From Oceanospirillum beijerinckii DSM 7166 (GTDB lineage Bacteria > Pseudomonadota > Gammaproteobacteria > Pseudomonadales > Halomonadaceae), in assembly GCF_000422425.1 (NCBI RefSeq), contig NZ_KE383834.1, positions 6,298-60,575 of the forward strand: a stretch of 54,278 nt of DNA, in the 5' to 3' direction. Made by a program: the position numbers and the translations under genes. Position 1 is the first letter of the stretch. The number at the start of each line of letters is the position of its first letter. This document shows, piece by piece, positions 43,609 to 53,097 of this stretch. Under the pieces are notes generated by a model. The model worked only from the letters and a program-made list of their open reading frames with translations. It was not told the origin of the DNA and searched no databases.

Positions 43609-44819
43609 GAGCGACCTCCTTTTTTACCGTCCGGCAGTTCCAGCACACGTTTGGCAATCACATTCAGCTGCACTTCAGAAGCACCACCGGCAATGGTTTG
43701 CGAGAAACTGTTTAACCAGGATTTGGTGATACGCAGTTCCTGTTCGCTAAACTCATCCCCTTCCCAACCCAGGGCTCGATACCCCATGGCATCCAGCAGC
43801 AGTTCAAACTTCACCTTCTCCTGCTCGGAGTGCACCAGCTTCATAATGGACATGACACCAGAAACATTTTTACCGGCACGGGCTTCTTCACCCATACGCT
43901 GCACGGTCAGGTTATAGGCTTGCTCATCCATCTCACAGGCCTGAGCACGGGCTTTCAGCGCGATCTCGGCTGGCGTAGTCGCTTCCGGCAGATAGTCACG
44001 GATCAGCGACATCAGATGAAAGTGTGTCGGCAGACTGAATTCACCAAACTTGGACATGGCACTACGCTCATGCTGCAGTAGCAGTTTTGCCAGCGGCCAG
44101 CCACCGTTCAGTTCACCAATCAGGTTCTCTTTCGGGACTTTGACGTCGTCAAAAAACACCTCACAGAAGGAGGATTTACCGGCGATCAGATCAATAGGCT
44201 GGGCTTTGACACCTTCCGCGTGCATATCCAGCACAATCAGACTGATACCGCCATGTTTTGACGCTTCATTGTCGGTACGCACCAAAGCGTACATCCAATC
44301 GGATTTATCGCCGTAAGAGGTCCAGATCTTGCCGCCATTGACAACAAAATGGTCACCCTCATCACGGGCACTGGTACGGATATTCGCCAGATCGGAACCC
44401 GCATTCGGCTCACTAAAGCCCTGACACCAGCGCACTTCGCCGCGGGTCATCGGGGTTAACAGGCGTTTTTTCTGCTCTTCTGTACCATGGGCCAGTACCA
44501 CAGGCCCCAGCATCCAGATACCCAGATTAATCTGCGGCGGACGACAGCGCAGACGACGCATCTCTTTCTCCAGAATAGCCAGCTCTTCCGGTGACAAACC
44601 ACCGCCGCCGTACTCTTTTGGCCAACCCGGACAGAACCAGCCCTTGTCGCGCATACGCTCAAACCACAGGCGCTGATCTTCTGTTGTAAACTCAACTTGA
44701 GAACCACCCCAGATCAGTTCTCCTTCCGGCGTCGGTGTACGCAAAGAGTGCGGACAATTCTCTTCCAGCCAGGCACGGGTTTCCTGACGGAAACCTTCAA
44801 GTGCGTTCAATTCGCTCAT
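43605..44819 (-). CDS. acyl-CoA dehydrogenase, pair B large subunit
   Basis: A 404-residue ACAD with WPKEYGG, VRWCQGFSEPNAGSDLA, IWTSYGDKSDW, a candidate catalytic Glu in LQHERS and the C-terminal IAGGASEVQLNVIAKRVLELP. Forms a likely heterotetramer with the 42442-43608 product. In steroid side-chain breakdown, different dehydrogenase pairs act on successively shorter side chains; which one this serves cannot be read from sequence. Confidence 0.87.
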   Translation of the reverse strand: MSELNALEGFRQETRAWLEENCPHSLRTPTPEGELIWGGSQVEFTTEDQRLWFERMRDKGWFCPGWPKEYGGGGLSPEELAILEKEMRRLRCRPPQINLGIWMLGPVVLAHGTEEQKKRLLTPMTRGEVRWCQGFSEPNAGSDLANIRTSARDEGDHFVVNGGKIWTSYGDKSDWMYALVRTDNEASKHGGISLIVLDMHAEGVKAQPIDLIAGKSSFCEVFFDDVKVPKENLIGELNGGWPLAKLLLQHERSAMSKFGEFSLPTHFHLMSLIRDYLPEATTPAEIALKARAQACEMDEQAYNLTVQRMGEEARAGKNVSGVMSIMKLVHSEQEKVKFELLLDAMGYRALGWEGDEFSEQELRITKSWLNSFSQTIAGGASEVQLNVIAKRVLELPDGKKGGRS

Positions 44820-44852
44820 TTTATTATTCTCCTTCAGCGCTTGATTTCAGCC

Positions 44853-46019
44853 CTAGCGTGAGCGGGGCATCCCCAAACCAAACTGAGCAATCAGCTCACG
44901 CTGAATTTCATTAGTACCACCACCAAAAGTCAGGGTGACCGATGCACGCACTTCATATTCCAGTTCGCCCATTAACAGAGCAGCGCTAGAGCCTTCGCGT
45001 ACCATGCCATTGGCACCGACAATATCCACCAGACGACGCAGAATCTCGATTGCCGACTCTGAACCATACACCTTAGTGGTGGATGCCAGCGCCACATCCA
45101 TCTGACCCTTTTCCAGATCAGAGGCGATACGGAAGTTAATCAGGCGCATCGCTTCCAGACGGGCATAACACTCAGCCAGTGCCGAACGTACCCAGGCTTT
45201 ATCCGTGGCACGACGACCATTTTCATCCGCCGTTTTAGCCCACTGATAGACGCGATTAAACAGCCCCACCACCTTATCGGACCAGGAGCCCAAACCCAGG
45301 CGCTCATGGTTAAGCTGAGACGTAATCAGCTTCCAACCACCATTCAGTTCGCCCACCAGCATCTCTTTAGGCACCTTAACATTATCGTAGTAGGTGGCCG
45401 CAGTTGGGTTAGAACAGGTGGGGATTACCGTATGGGAGAAACCTTCCTCTTTGGTATCCAGAATCATAATGGACACGCCCTTATGACGGGGCAGATCGGG
45501 ATCGGTTCGGGCCGCCAGCCAGATATAGTCGGCCGCCTCCGCACCTGAGGTCCACAGCTTGTTGCCGTTGACCACAAAATGATCCTCTTCTGCACGGGCG
45601 GTGGTTTTCAGCGTCGCCAGATCAGAACCCGCATTAGGTTCGGAATAACCGATAGCAAAGATCAGCTCACCTTTGGCAATACCCGGCAGAAACTTCTCTT
45701 TCTGCAGCTCAGTACCGTACTGCATCAACGCCGGACCAACCGTACTGATGGTGACAAACGGCAGTGGTGCACCGGCGATATTGGCTTCTTCAAAAAAGAT
45801 CAGCTGTTCGGTGGCCTGATAACCCTGACCACCGTGCTCCTTGGGCCAACCAACCGCTAACCAACCATCTTCGCCCATCTGACGAATCACCTGACGGTAT
45901 TCATCTCCACCCTCTTTACCACGCAGGGATTGGCGCAGTTCAGGGGTCATCAAATTAGTAAAATAGTCCCGAACCTTAATGCGCAACTTGCGCTGTTCCT
46001 GTGTCAGATCAACAAACAT
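44853..46019 (-). CDS. acyl-CoA dehydrogenase, ChsE2/FadE29-like
   Basis: A 388-residue protein that closely recalls mycobacterial ChsE2 (FadE29): MFVDLTQEQRKLR start, WLAVGWPKEHGGQGY, FAIGYSEPNAGSDLA, candidate base in LNHERL, and LTFGGGTNEIQRELIAQFGLGMPR end. With ChsE1 it makes a heterotetramer that dehydrogenates the 3-carbon side chain of a steroid propionyl-CoA. It lies beside the Ltp2-, ChsH1- and ChsE1-like genes, as in the actinobacterial igr locus. Confidence 0.85.
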   Translation of the reverse strand: MFVDLTQEQRKLRIKVRDYFTNLMTPELRQSLRGKEGGDEYRQVIRQMGEDGWLAVGWPKEHGGQGYQATEQLIFFEEANIAGAPLPFVTISTVGPALMQYGTELQKEKFLPGIAKGELIFAIGYSEPNAGSDLATLKTTARAEEDHFVVNGNKLWTSGAEAADYIWLAARTDPDLPRHKGVSIMILDTKEEGFSHTVIPTCSNPTAATYYDNVKVPKEMLVGELNGGWKLITSQLNHERLGLGSWSDKVVGLFNRVYQWAKTADENGRRATDKAWVRSALAECYARLEAMRLINFRIASDLEKGQMDVALASTTKVYGSESAIEILRRLVDIVGANGMVREGSSAALLMGELEYEVRASVTLTFGGGTNEIQRELIAQFGLGMPRSR

Positions 46020-46029
46020 CTTAACCTCC

Positions 46030-47205
46030 TCAGGCTGCGCTTAGAATCAGACCACTGGTCGGCACGCCGGTGCCTGCCGTGACCAGTACATTTTCAACAT
46101 CATCCACCTGATTCACCGATGAACCACGTACCTGACGCACCGCTTCAGCCACACCATTCATACCGTGAATGTAGGCTTCACCCAGCTGACCACCGTGGGT
46201 GTTGATCGGCAACTTACCGCCACGGGCATGATGACCGGCACGGATAAACTCTTTGGCTTCACCACGCTTGGCAAAACCAAACTCTTCCAGCTGCGGCAGC
46301 ACAAACGGCGTAAAGTGGTCATAGATCACTGCCGTTTGGAAATCATCTGGGCCCAGACCAGACTGGGCATACAGCTCTTTAGCCACCACGCCCATTTCCG
46401 GCAGATCGGTAATATCATCGCGGTAGTAGTTGGTCATAATCTGAGTACCATCAGCGATACCCTGAGCACCGGCCTTGATCACTACCGGCTTCTGCTTCAG
46501 ATCTTTCGCGCGATCAACACTGGTGATCACCATGGCCACCGCACCATCAGACTCCTGACAGCAATCCAGCAGATGCAGCGGTTCACAGATCCAGCGCGAT
46601 GCCTGGTGCTCTTCCAATGTAATCGGCTTGTCATAGAAGAAGGCGTTCGGGTTAGTCGCCGCAAAATCACGGGCCGCCACCGCAATACGACCAAAATCTT
46701 CCGAAGTCGCGCCATAGGTGTGCATATAACGCTGAGCGAACATACCGACCCAGGCCGCTGGCGTATGGAAACCATGGGGCATATACCAGCCATAGTTCAC
46801 GTTCTCAAAGATCGGCGAATCGGCAAAACCGTAACTGCCGGTACCGAAGCGATACCAGGAGCGCTCATTCATGGCACGATAAACCACCACGGTTTTTGCG
46901 ACACCGGTCGCCACCGCCATCGCCGCATGCATAATGGGCGCACACGCCGCACCACCACCATGAGGAATCTGCGAGAAGAATTTCACCTCTTTACAGCCCA
47001 GCAGGCGGGCAATTTCGTACTCAGGTACTTTATCGACCGAGTAACTGCTGAAACCGTCCACCTCGGATGGATCAATTCCAGCGTCTTCCAGCGCCGCCAA
47101 GGTCGCTTCCATGGCTAAACGCAGCTCGGTACGACCGGAGTTTTTCGAAAATTCTGTCGCACCCAGACCGGCAATTGCCGCCTGACCACTGATTGATTGC
47201 TTCAT
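46030..47205 (-). CDS. thiolase-fold aldolase, Ltp2-like
   Basis: A 391-residue lipid-transfer-protein-type thiolase-fold protein (AAIAGLGATEFSK start, GGGAACAPIMHAAMAV, NTHGGQLGEAYIHGMNGVAEAV near residues 335-355). It lacks the usual nucleophile-Cys thiolase motif. Ltp2 works as a retro-aldolase that splits the hydroxylated steroid side chain into the 17-ketosteroid and propionyl-CoA, and needs the DUF35 domain of ChsH2 as partner. Both partners are in this operon (ten bases to the next gene). This is the best single indicator of steroid side-chain cleavage. Confidence 0.85.
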   Translation of the reverse strand: MKQSISGQAAIAGLGATEFSKNSGRTELRLAMEATLAALEDAGIDPSEVDGFSSYSVDKVPEYEIARLLGCKEVKFFSQIPHGGGAACAPIMHAAMAVATGVAKTVVVYRAMNERSWYRFGTGSYGFADSPIFENVNYGWYMPHGFHTPAAWVGMFAQRYMHTYGATSEDFGRIAVAARDFAATNPNAFFYDKPITLEEHQASRWICEPLHLLDCCQESDGAVAMVITSVDRAKDLKQKPVVIKAGAQGIADGTQIMTNYYRDDITDLPEMGVVAKELYAQSGLGPDDFQTAVIYDHFTPFVLPQLEEFGFAKRGEAKEFIRAGHHARGGKLPINTHGGQLGEAYIHGMNGVAEAVRQVRGSSVNQVDDVENVLVTAGTGVPTSGLILSAA

Positions 47206-47222
47206 TACATCGCTCCTCCGGC

Positions 47223-47642
47223 TTACGGCAGTACCACGGCCACACTACCTGTGACGTGATTACCCATGGAATTTTTACCTTTCAGACTCACTACAGCGGT
47301 GCGCGTCTCGGCATCCAGTTCGGTGACTTCCCCGGTGAAGGTCATGTGATCGCCCGGGTAATTTGGGACACCCAGCTTGATTTTCAGGTTTTGCAGCCGA
47401 CCCGTTGGGCCACACCACTGACCGACAAAACGCTCAACCAGACCGTTTGTGGTCAGAATATTCATAAAGACATGGGGCGAACCCAGCTCGTTGGCGGCAT
47501 CTTTATCATGGTGACCGGGGAAATAATCCCGTGTGGCAATGGCACCACCGGTAATCAGCGCCACGGTAATCGGGATATTCAGCTCTGGCAACGTTTCGCC
47601 CAGGCTGACGTCATTAAATTGCTTGGTGTTCATCGCGGTCAT
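47223..47642 (-). CDS. MaoC-like hydratase subunit, ChsH1-like
   Basis: A 139-residue hot-dog protein from the ATG at 47642 (a second ATG lies at 47633), overlapping the ChsE1-like gene by about 29 bases. It carries the hydratase-like ATRDYFPGHHDKDAANELG with Asp/His and FMNILTTNGLVERF. ChsH1 pairs with the MaoC part of ChsH2 to hydrate the steroid enoyl-CoA. Confidence 0.8.
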   Translation of the reverse strand: MTAMNTKQFNDVSLGETLPELNIPITVALITGGAIATRDYFPGHHDKDAANELGSPHVFMNILTTNGLVERFVGQWCGPTGRLQNLKIKLGVPNYPGDHMTFTGEVTELDAETRTAVVSLKGKNSMGNHVTGSVAVVLP

Positions 47643-48747
47643 ACTTCCATCCCAGATTATCGTTAATAGCCAGCCAGTCGCCCAGCCGCTCAAGATTTGC
47701 TTTACTGCCACCCAAGCCCAGACTCAGGCCACGGCTCCAGTACAGGAAACGGTGCATTGGGTAGGTCAGATCAACACCAAAACCACCGTGCACATGCTGT
47801 GCTTTATGACCGATAACATGACCGGCCTCACAGGCCAGCCAGGCCACGGCCAGGGCTTCGGAAGGTGCAGGCAGATTATTGTCCAGGCGATAACACAGCT
47901 GCCACAGCGTTGAACGCAGGGCTTCCAGAGCGATCTGACAATCCGCCATTGTCATCTGTACCGCCTGGAAGGTGGCGATCTGACGATCAAACTGACGACG
48001 CTCGGTAATATATTCCACGGTACGACGCAGCTGCTCTTCACTAACACCCAGTTGCAAGGACGCCTGCGCGGCAATGCTGCGCACCTCCAGCCACTCGGTA
48101 GCGGCGGCAGGCAGCAGATGACTGGCAGGAAGCACTACCTGATCCAGAATCAGATCCGATACCGCTTCACCCTGAGTCAACACACCATCAATACGGGTGA
48201 TGCCTTCAGCACTTAGGTTCAGCAGTACCGGCTGTACGCCCTCAGGGCCCTCGGCTAATACCAGGGCACCCTGGGCATTAGGGCCTTCAGGCAATGCTTC
48301 AATACGACCACTCAGCACCACGCCATCACTGTTAGTTTGCGCCTGCAGTTTTATGCCCAGACTATGGCTCTGATCGCCTTGAGACAGGGTCAGCAGATAG
48401 CCATCTTCGGCAGCGGCTTGGGCAATCGACTTCAGTTCATCAGTGCCAAATTCCACTAAAGCAGCCGCAGCGATCTGATGACGCCATAGCGGCACCTGAC
48501 CCAGACCACGGCCCTGAGCTTGTAATACAGTCATCAGGTCTGTGATGCCCAGACCACTACCACCGACGGATTCAGGGATATAGAGCGCGTGCAGACCAGT
48601 TTCCCGACAGGTCTGCCACAGATCATCCATGGTAGTTTCGTTATTCTCCACCGCTTCGCGCAGACGATCATCGGTACAGATATCGGAAAACAGGCTGCCA
48701 GCCATCTCGGCAATGGCACGCTGATCTTCTGTTAAAGAAAAGTCCAT
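47614..48747 (-). CDS. acyl-CoA dehydrogenase, ChsE1/FadE28-like
   Basis: A 377-residue ACAD-fold protein with FSLTEDQRAIAEMAGSLF, PESVGGSGLG and the C-terminal QHVHGGFGVDLTYPMHRFLYW. The substrate and FAD loop is poorly conserved, as in the smaller partner of the ChsE1-ChsE2 enzyme. It lies nine bases after the ChsH2-like gene. Confidence 0.82.
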   Translation of the reverse strand: MDFSLTEDQRAIAEMAGSLFSDICTDDRLREAVENNETTMDDLWQTCRETGLHALYIPESVGGSGLGITDLMTVLQAQGRGLGQVPLWRHQIAAAALVEFGTDELKSIAQAAAEDGYLLTLSQGDQSHSLGIKLQAQTNSDGVVLSGRIEALPEGPNAQGALVLAEGPEGVQPVLLNLSAEGITRIDGVLTQGEAVSDLILDQVVLPASHLLPAAATEWLEVRSIAAQASLQLGVSEEQLRRTVEYITERRQFDRQIATFQAVQMTMADCQIALEALRSTLWQLCYRLDNNLPAPSEALAVAWLACEAGHVIGHKAQHVHGGFGVDLTYPMHRFLYWSRGLSLGLGGSKANLERLGDWLAINDNLGWKYDRDEHQAI

Positions 48748-48755
48748 AATACCTC

Positions 48756-49787
48756 CTACGCGTCAACCGGCCGGAACAGCGGCAGGGTCAGTTCATCATC
48801 AAAGGTTTGGAATTCCACCTGCATACGCTGACCGATTTTGACCTCGCCGTTTTGCAAGGCTTCTGGATCAACCCCTGTCAGCCCCACAGGCATGCGAACA
48901 CCTTCATCCAACTGGATCAGACCAATGGGGTTCGGATGCTCAAAAGGAGGCACCACGGGATAGTGCATCACGACAAAGGAGTACAACTCGCCTTTACCGC
49001 TGGCGACTTTATAATCCAGCTCAAAAGACTGACAGTGCACACAAACCGGGGCTGGAGGATGCTGTAACTTGTCGCAGCACTTACAGTGTTGCACACGCAG
49101 TTCACCTGCTTCACAACCGTCCCAGAAGAAACGGGTATCGTCGCTGATACCGGGCTTAGGACGCTTAATCGCCGGTTTTTCGGCTTTCTTTTCTTCCTGG
49201 CCTTGATCGTCTTTCTTTGCTTCAGACTTAGGACGCTGTGCCGGTTTAAACTTAAATACCCGGAACAGCAGCTCACCGACCTTTTCGTCTTCTTTACCCT
49301 TCAGTCTCTCTTTATCAGGAGCTTCGGAGTAGAAAGTCTGAATTAAAGTTACGAAGAAACCAGCCCCCAGACCCGTCGTCTTCTCTTCACCCATATCGGC
49401 AAAACGGGTGGTGTAGTACAGGCGTTCGCCCATCTTCACATAGCGATCAAAACTCAGCTCAGAGTTCACCGCCACCACCGCCGGATACCCCTGAGCTTCG
49501 ATCAGTTTCAGCACTCCATAAGGATTTTCATCGGTGGAGCCTGGTGGGTAGTTGTTCATATGCAACCCTTCCAGACACCACGCCTGCAACATCGCTGGCG
49601 GCGCAACCATACCCTCAAACTCGGTCTGAACAGCATATTCAGGATCGGTGTAAAGCGGGTTTTCAACACCCATCACTTCACACCACTGTCGGACCATCGC
49701 TGGATTTACTTCATCCCATGCGTAGATACGGCCATACTCCCGACCTACCATGGAACGCACTTCGGACAACCACTCGTTATTAGCCAA
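48756..49787 (-). CDS. MaoC-DUF35 fusion, ChsH2-like
   Basis: A 343-residue two-domain protein. Residues 1-165 are a MaoC-like hot-dog (MVRQWCEVMGVENPLYTD...FEGMVAPPAMLQAW). A charged Lys/Glu linker follows (about 180-210). Residues 215-343 are a DUF35/OB-fold zinc domain (DTRFFWDGCEAGELRVQHC, then CKCC and CVHC pairs around a Pro-Pro). This is the layout of ChsH2, whose MaoC domain binds ChsH1 for hydration and whose DUF35 domain activates the aldolase Ltp2. First gene of the seven-gene operon. Confidence 0.87.
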   Translation of the reverse strand: MANNEWLSEVRSMVGREYGRIYAWDEVNPAMVRQWCEVMGVENPLYTDPEYAVQTEFEGMVAPPAMLQAWCLEGLHMNNYPPGSTDENPYGVLKLIEAQGYPAVVAVNSELSFDRYVKMGERLYYTTRFADMGEEKTTGLGAGFFVTLIQTFYSEAPDKERLKGKEDEKVGELLFRVFKFKPAQRPKSEAKKDDQGQEEKKAEKPAIKRPKPGISDDTRFFWDGCEAGELRVQHCKCCDKLQHPPAPVCVHCQSFELDYKVASGKGELYSFVVMHYPVVPPFEHPNPIGLIQLDEGVRMPVGLTGVDPEALQNGEVKIGQRMQVEFQTFDDELTLPLFRPVDA

Positions 49788-49881
49788 GTTCTGTCTCCTG
49801 CATCTCTTACGGCTCGTCTGATCAGACGCTGCCGGTGTTATGTTTAAATCGCGGTTTTCTGCCCACTCGTTGGCCCGCTGA

Positions 49882-50673
49882 TCAGTTTGTATCGCCCGCC
49901 GCTAAAAAGGCCGGACGTTCACCGCCGCCATTCAGCAGCAGATTGCAACCACTGGCATAACTGGCCAGAGGAGAAGCCATATACAGGCAGGCATTACCAA
50001 TATCTTCAGGGTCAGCCATACGACCCGCAGGAATGGTGGCACTCACAGCAGCAATCCCTTCATCATCGCCATAGTGCAGATGGGATTGCTCGGTTTTTAC
50101 CAGACCAGGACTCACCGCGGTCACACGTACTTTAGGCGCCCACTCAACTCCCAGGGATTGCACCAGAGACAGCACACCGGCTTTAGCCGCGCCATAGGCC
50201 GCCGTACCCGGAGAAGCACGTAGTGCACTGATACTGCCGATAAAGATAATGCGACCACCGCTTTCCTGGGCCTGCATCAGCTCATTGGCTTTTTGCGCCA
50301 CGTTTAATGGGGCAATCAGATTGAGGCGTAAAATACTCTCGTGGAAACGGGGCGATGCCCGATCCGCCAGAGCAAAAGGACTGCCACCGGCATTGTTGAT
50401 CACCACATCCAAACGGCCGTATTCCGCTTTAATGGTGTCAAACAGCGCGTTGATCGAATCCAGATCACGCAGATCTGCCGCGATAAAATCCGCACTGTTT
50501 ACGCCTTCAGGGCCGTCAGCCTCTGGCAGCTTTTCTGCCGTATTACGACCACAGACAATCACCTTGGCACCCGCCTGTAAAAAGCTGCAGGCAATGCCTG
50601 CGCCGATCCCTTTTGTTCCGCCTGTTACCAGCACCACCTGGCCCTGATAATCAAAACCTGCTGTCTGTTTCAT
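49882..50673 (-). CDS. short-chain dehydrogenase/reductase
   Basis: A 263-residue SDR from the ATG at 50673 (GGAGAAACG upstream). It has the cofactor loop VTGGTKGIG, NNAGG, and catalytic Ser and Tyr-x-x-x-Lys (GSISALRASPG...AYGAAKAG). Probably NAD(P)-dependent oxidation or reduction of a hydroxy/keto group in the same pathway; substrate not determined. It precedes the ChsH2-like gene by 94 bases and is divergent from the enoyl-CoA hydratase gene. Confidence 0.82.
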   Translation of the reverse strand: MKQTAGFDYQGQVVLVTGGTKGIGAGIACSFLQAGAKVIVCGRNTAEKLPEADGPEGVNSADFIAADLRDLDSINALFDTIKAEYGRLDVVINNAGGSPFALADRASPRFHESILRLNLIAPLNVAQKANELMQAQESGGRIIFIGSISALRASPGTAAYGAAKAGVLSLVQSLGVEWAPKVRVTAVSPGLVKTEQSHLHYGDDEGIAAVSATIPAGRMADPEDIGNACLYMASPLASYASGCNLLLNGGGERPAFLAAGDTN

Positions 50674-50833
50674 TCGTTTCTCCGTTAACAAGCTTTGTCT
50701 CATCTAACCAAATGCACTGAAATGGAGCTTCGTCTGAATGGACGATGCTGTCTGTGACAAGCCTGTGCACAATGCGCAACTATCAATATTTGCTTGAGAA
50801 ATACAGAAATTGACCTGTAAGAGGACGCGTTCC

Positions 50834-51658
50834 ATGACTGAACGGACAGCCATCTCTAACGCTGACAAGAAGCCAGTGGCTAATGAAGAGAATCCAGTAT
50901 TACTGGAACGCCCGGAAGAAGGCATTGCCCGCCTGCGTTTAAACCGACCTCATGCCACCAACGCATTGAGTCTGGAACTGCAGCAACAGCTATCCAACTA
51001 CTTTACCGAGCTGGCAGAAGATGACAGCGTGCGCTGCATTATCCTGACGGGTGGCGATAAGGTGTTTGCCGCTGGCGGTGATATCACCAGCATGATTGAT
51101 GCGGACCCGATTGAGATTTATAAGCGCCATACAGAACGCTTGTGGGCACCGATTCAACACTGCCCTAAACCGGTAGTGGCTGCTGTGAACGGTTATGCCT
51201 TTGGCGGTGGCTGCGAACTGGCGATGCTGGCGGACATTATTATCGCCGGTGAAGGGGCCAGCTTCTGCCAGCCAGAGATCCGTATCGGCATTATGCCCGG
51301 TGTTGGCGGTACACAGCGCCTGGTACGTGCGGTCGGTAAAGCCAAAGCGATGCAGATGGCACTGACCGGCAAACCGATTACCGCTCAGGAAGCCTGGATC
51401 GCTGGTTTAGTCAGTGAAATCTGTGCCAATGAAGAAGTACAAGACAAAGCCCTGAGCACCGCCCGTAGTATCGCCCGTATGCCGCCACTGGCTGCGGAAC
51501 AGGTGAAAGAAGTGATTATCGCCGGTATGGATGCGTCATTAGACAGTGCCCTGGCACTGGAACGCCGCGCTAATGCCCTGCTGTTTGCCTCACGGGATCA
51601 ACGGGAAGGCATGCAGGCCTTTCTGGAGAAGCGCCACCCGGTCTTTACCGGGGAATAG
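50834..51658 (+). CDS. enoyl-CoA hydratase (crotonase family)
   Basis: A 274-residue protein from the ATG at 50834, with AAGAGGA upstream. It has the oxyanion-hole and active-site stretch AAGGDI, GYAFGGGCELAMLADI with the first catalytic Glu, and PEIRIGIMPGVGGTQRL with the second. Both glutamates are kept, so hydratase activity is expected. Divergent from the SDR; likely part of the same regulon. Confidence 0.87.
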   Translation: MTERTAISNADKKPVANEENPVLLERPEEGIARLRLNRPHATNALSLELQQQLSNYFTELAEDDSVRCIILTGGDKVFAAGGDITSMIDADPIEIYKRHTERLWAPIQHCPKPVVAAVNGYAFGGGCELAMLADIIIAGEGASFCQPEIRIGIMPGVGGTQRLVRAVGKAKAMQMALTGKPITAQEAWIAGLVSEICANEEVQDKALSTARSIARMPPLAAEQVKEVIIAGMDASLDSALALERRANALLFASRDQREGMQAFLEKRHPVFTGE

Positions 51659-51753
51659 TCCTGTCTTTACAGGTGAATTGTTATAGCTTGTCAGACGACT
51701 GAAAAACGCCTTTTGCTGTTCGACATCTTGTTGTGTATTGATGTTGTGCATTG

Positions 51754-51790
51754 GGTCTCCGGTAGCGTCGCCCTCCGGAGACCATTTTTT
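51754..51790 (+). terminator. terminator of the enoyl-CoA hydratase gene
   Basis: A 9-bp stem GGTCTCCGG/CCGGAGACC with a 12-base loop and six T residues, about 95 bases after the stop. Confidence 0.75.
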
Positions 51791-51873
51791 GAATATTGAA
51801 CGCTTCTTGAATATTAGAAACGCACTACTCAACCCTTGACATGTCCTGTCTTTGCTTCACCTTGTCAAGCTTA

Positions 51874-51907
51874 CCCCCGGTACTGAAAAGTCCGGGGGAT
51901 TTTTTTG
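51874..51907 (+). terminator. second strong terminator
   Basis: CCCCCGG/CCGGGGG with an 11-base loop and seven T residues. No gene lies between it and the preceding terminator, so it is either a backup or ends an unrecognised short transcript. Confidence 0.8.
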
Positions 51908-52139
51908 TCTGAGCCAACAGGAGTTCGTCACAAGCCGCCTAAACCTGCTAATCCGCTTTGAGACTGAGCAAGATTTATTCTGCGCTAAAAAGCGATGAGA
52001 TAGCCGAAGCGGTGGTTTTCAAGAGAATCACCAAATAGCATAAGAAATCTGGTGAACTAAAACTGACCCTCACCCTCAAAACGGATCTGCCATTTAAAAG
52101 CAGATATCAGAGAATCTTATAACCTATCCAGGACCTATT
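51908..52139. other. gene-free stretch
   Basis: Nothing recognised except a probable promoter for the following two-gene unit. Confidence 0.35.
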
Positions 52140-52295
52140 ATGGCGCAACACCCCGTGCAACAGACTGATCCACAAGCCAATTTCTCAGCCCCACCGCCTT
52201 TTTATAATCTGATGGTTTTCGCTAAATTACTGCTACCACCCGTGCTGGGCTTTGGTGTACTGGCTATGGTTTTACGTTATGTCGTGGGAGGCTAA
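52140..52295 (+). CDS. small membrane protein
   Basis: A 51-residue protein (MAQHPVQQTDPQANF start) with one hydrophobic segment near residues 25-48 (MVFAKLLLPPVLGFGVLAMVL) and a Gln/Pro-rich N-terminus. Its stop is two bases before the next ATG, and CCAGGA lies before its start, so the two genes are probably co-translated. Unknown function. Confidence 0.55.
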   Translation: MAQHPVQQTDPQANFSAPPPFYNLMVFAKLLLPPVLGFGVLAMVLRYVVGG

Positions 52296-52297
52296 AC

Positions 52298-52750
52298 ATG
52301 AATCAAAAAACAATACTTTTTAAGAACAATCTGATTATATCCTACGTTATGGGCGGTTTTGTTTTGGCGATTGTTGGCCTTAATGGCTACTTTTTGCATA
52401 GAAATGATTTCCCTATCCTGGCCTGGGTTCTGTTAGCCACACTGGGTTATCTATTGTTTTTTATCCGCCACGAGGTTTATCTGGATCACGCCAATAATCA
52501 GCTGGTACGCCGGTTAAAGTGTATCTTTCTGATCAAAGAGATGATCATTCCCCTGGATGCCGTTGAACGGATCGAACTGGCTCAGGATAAGCTGCAACCC
52601 CGTAAGAAGGGGAAGGTAAATCTGGTATTTTCGGATGGTGAGGCGTTTAACTTAAGCGGGACTCAGCCCCTGTACAAAGTCGGCCGGGCAGTAGAGCTAC
52701 TGGGAGAGCTCGCAGGAAAACCGACAAAGATGCTCAGGCCTCAGGAATGA
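52298..52750 (+). CDS. two-helix membrane protein with PH-like C-terminal part
   Basis: A 150-residue protein. Two transmembrane segments lie at about residues 12-30 (IISYVMGGFVLAIVGL) and 40-55 (LAWVLLATLGYLLFF), followed by a soluble beta-rich part (VYLDHANNQLVRRLKC...IPLDAVERIEL) resembling bacterial PH-like domains. GGGAGG lies before the ATG. Unknown function. Confidence 0.6.
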   Translation: MNQKTILFKNNLIISYVMGGFVLAIVGLNGYFLHRNDFPILAWVLLATLGYLLFFIRHEVYLDHANNQLVRRLKCIFLIKEMIIPLDAVERIELAQDKLQPRKKGKVNLVFSDGEAFNLSGTQPLYKVGRAVELLGELAGKPTKMLRPQE

Positions 52751-52871
52751 TGTCTGTGCCGCAAGACCGGTTTGAAAGAGCTCTGGACCAAATCATCAGT
52801 TATATGGACAAAATGTACCGCCGGGATTGCTATTAAGCGATCCCAACAGTACAACCCCAAACAGATCGTTA

Positions 52872-53087
52872 CTATTTTGGCACAAGTAATTTGGCCGTTA
52901 ACTGCTGAACCCTTGGGCCAAAAGTAATGGCAATCGTTGCAGCTACGGGCCAAGCCATCACAAACGCTTTACACCACGATGCCAGAAAATGTTCCACAAA
53001 GCCCAGATTAGACCAGGTCACCCAGAGAGTCATAACACTGGACAGCAGCAGCGACATTAACAGTCCGGAAACGATACGTTGTGCCAT
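52872..53087 (-). CDS. DUF2798-like small membrane protein
   Basis: A 71-residue protein from the ATG at 53087, with AAGGAGG six bases upstream. Two hydrophobic helices (GLLMSLLLSSVMTLWVTW and AFVMAWPVAATIAITFGP), ending in a basic LTAKLLV segment. The layout fits DUF2798. It follows the monooxygenase-like gene by ten bases, probably one operon. Confidence 0.65.
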   Translation of the reverse strand: MAQRIVSGLLMSLLLSSVMTLWVTWSNLGFVEHFLASWCKAFVMAWPVAATIAITFGPRVQQLTAKLLVPK

Positions 53088-53097
53088 AACAGCCTCC

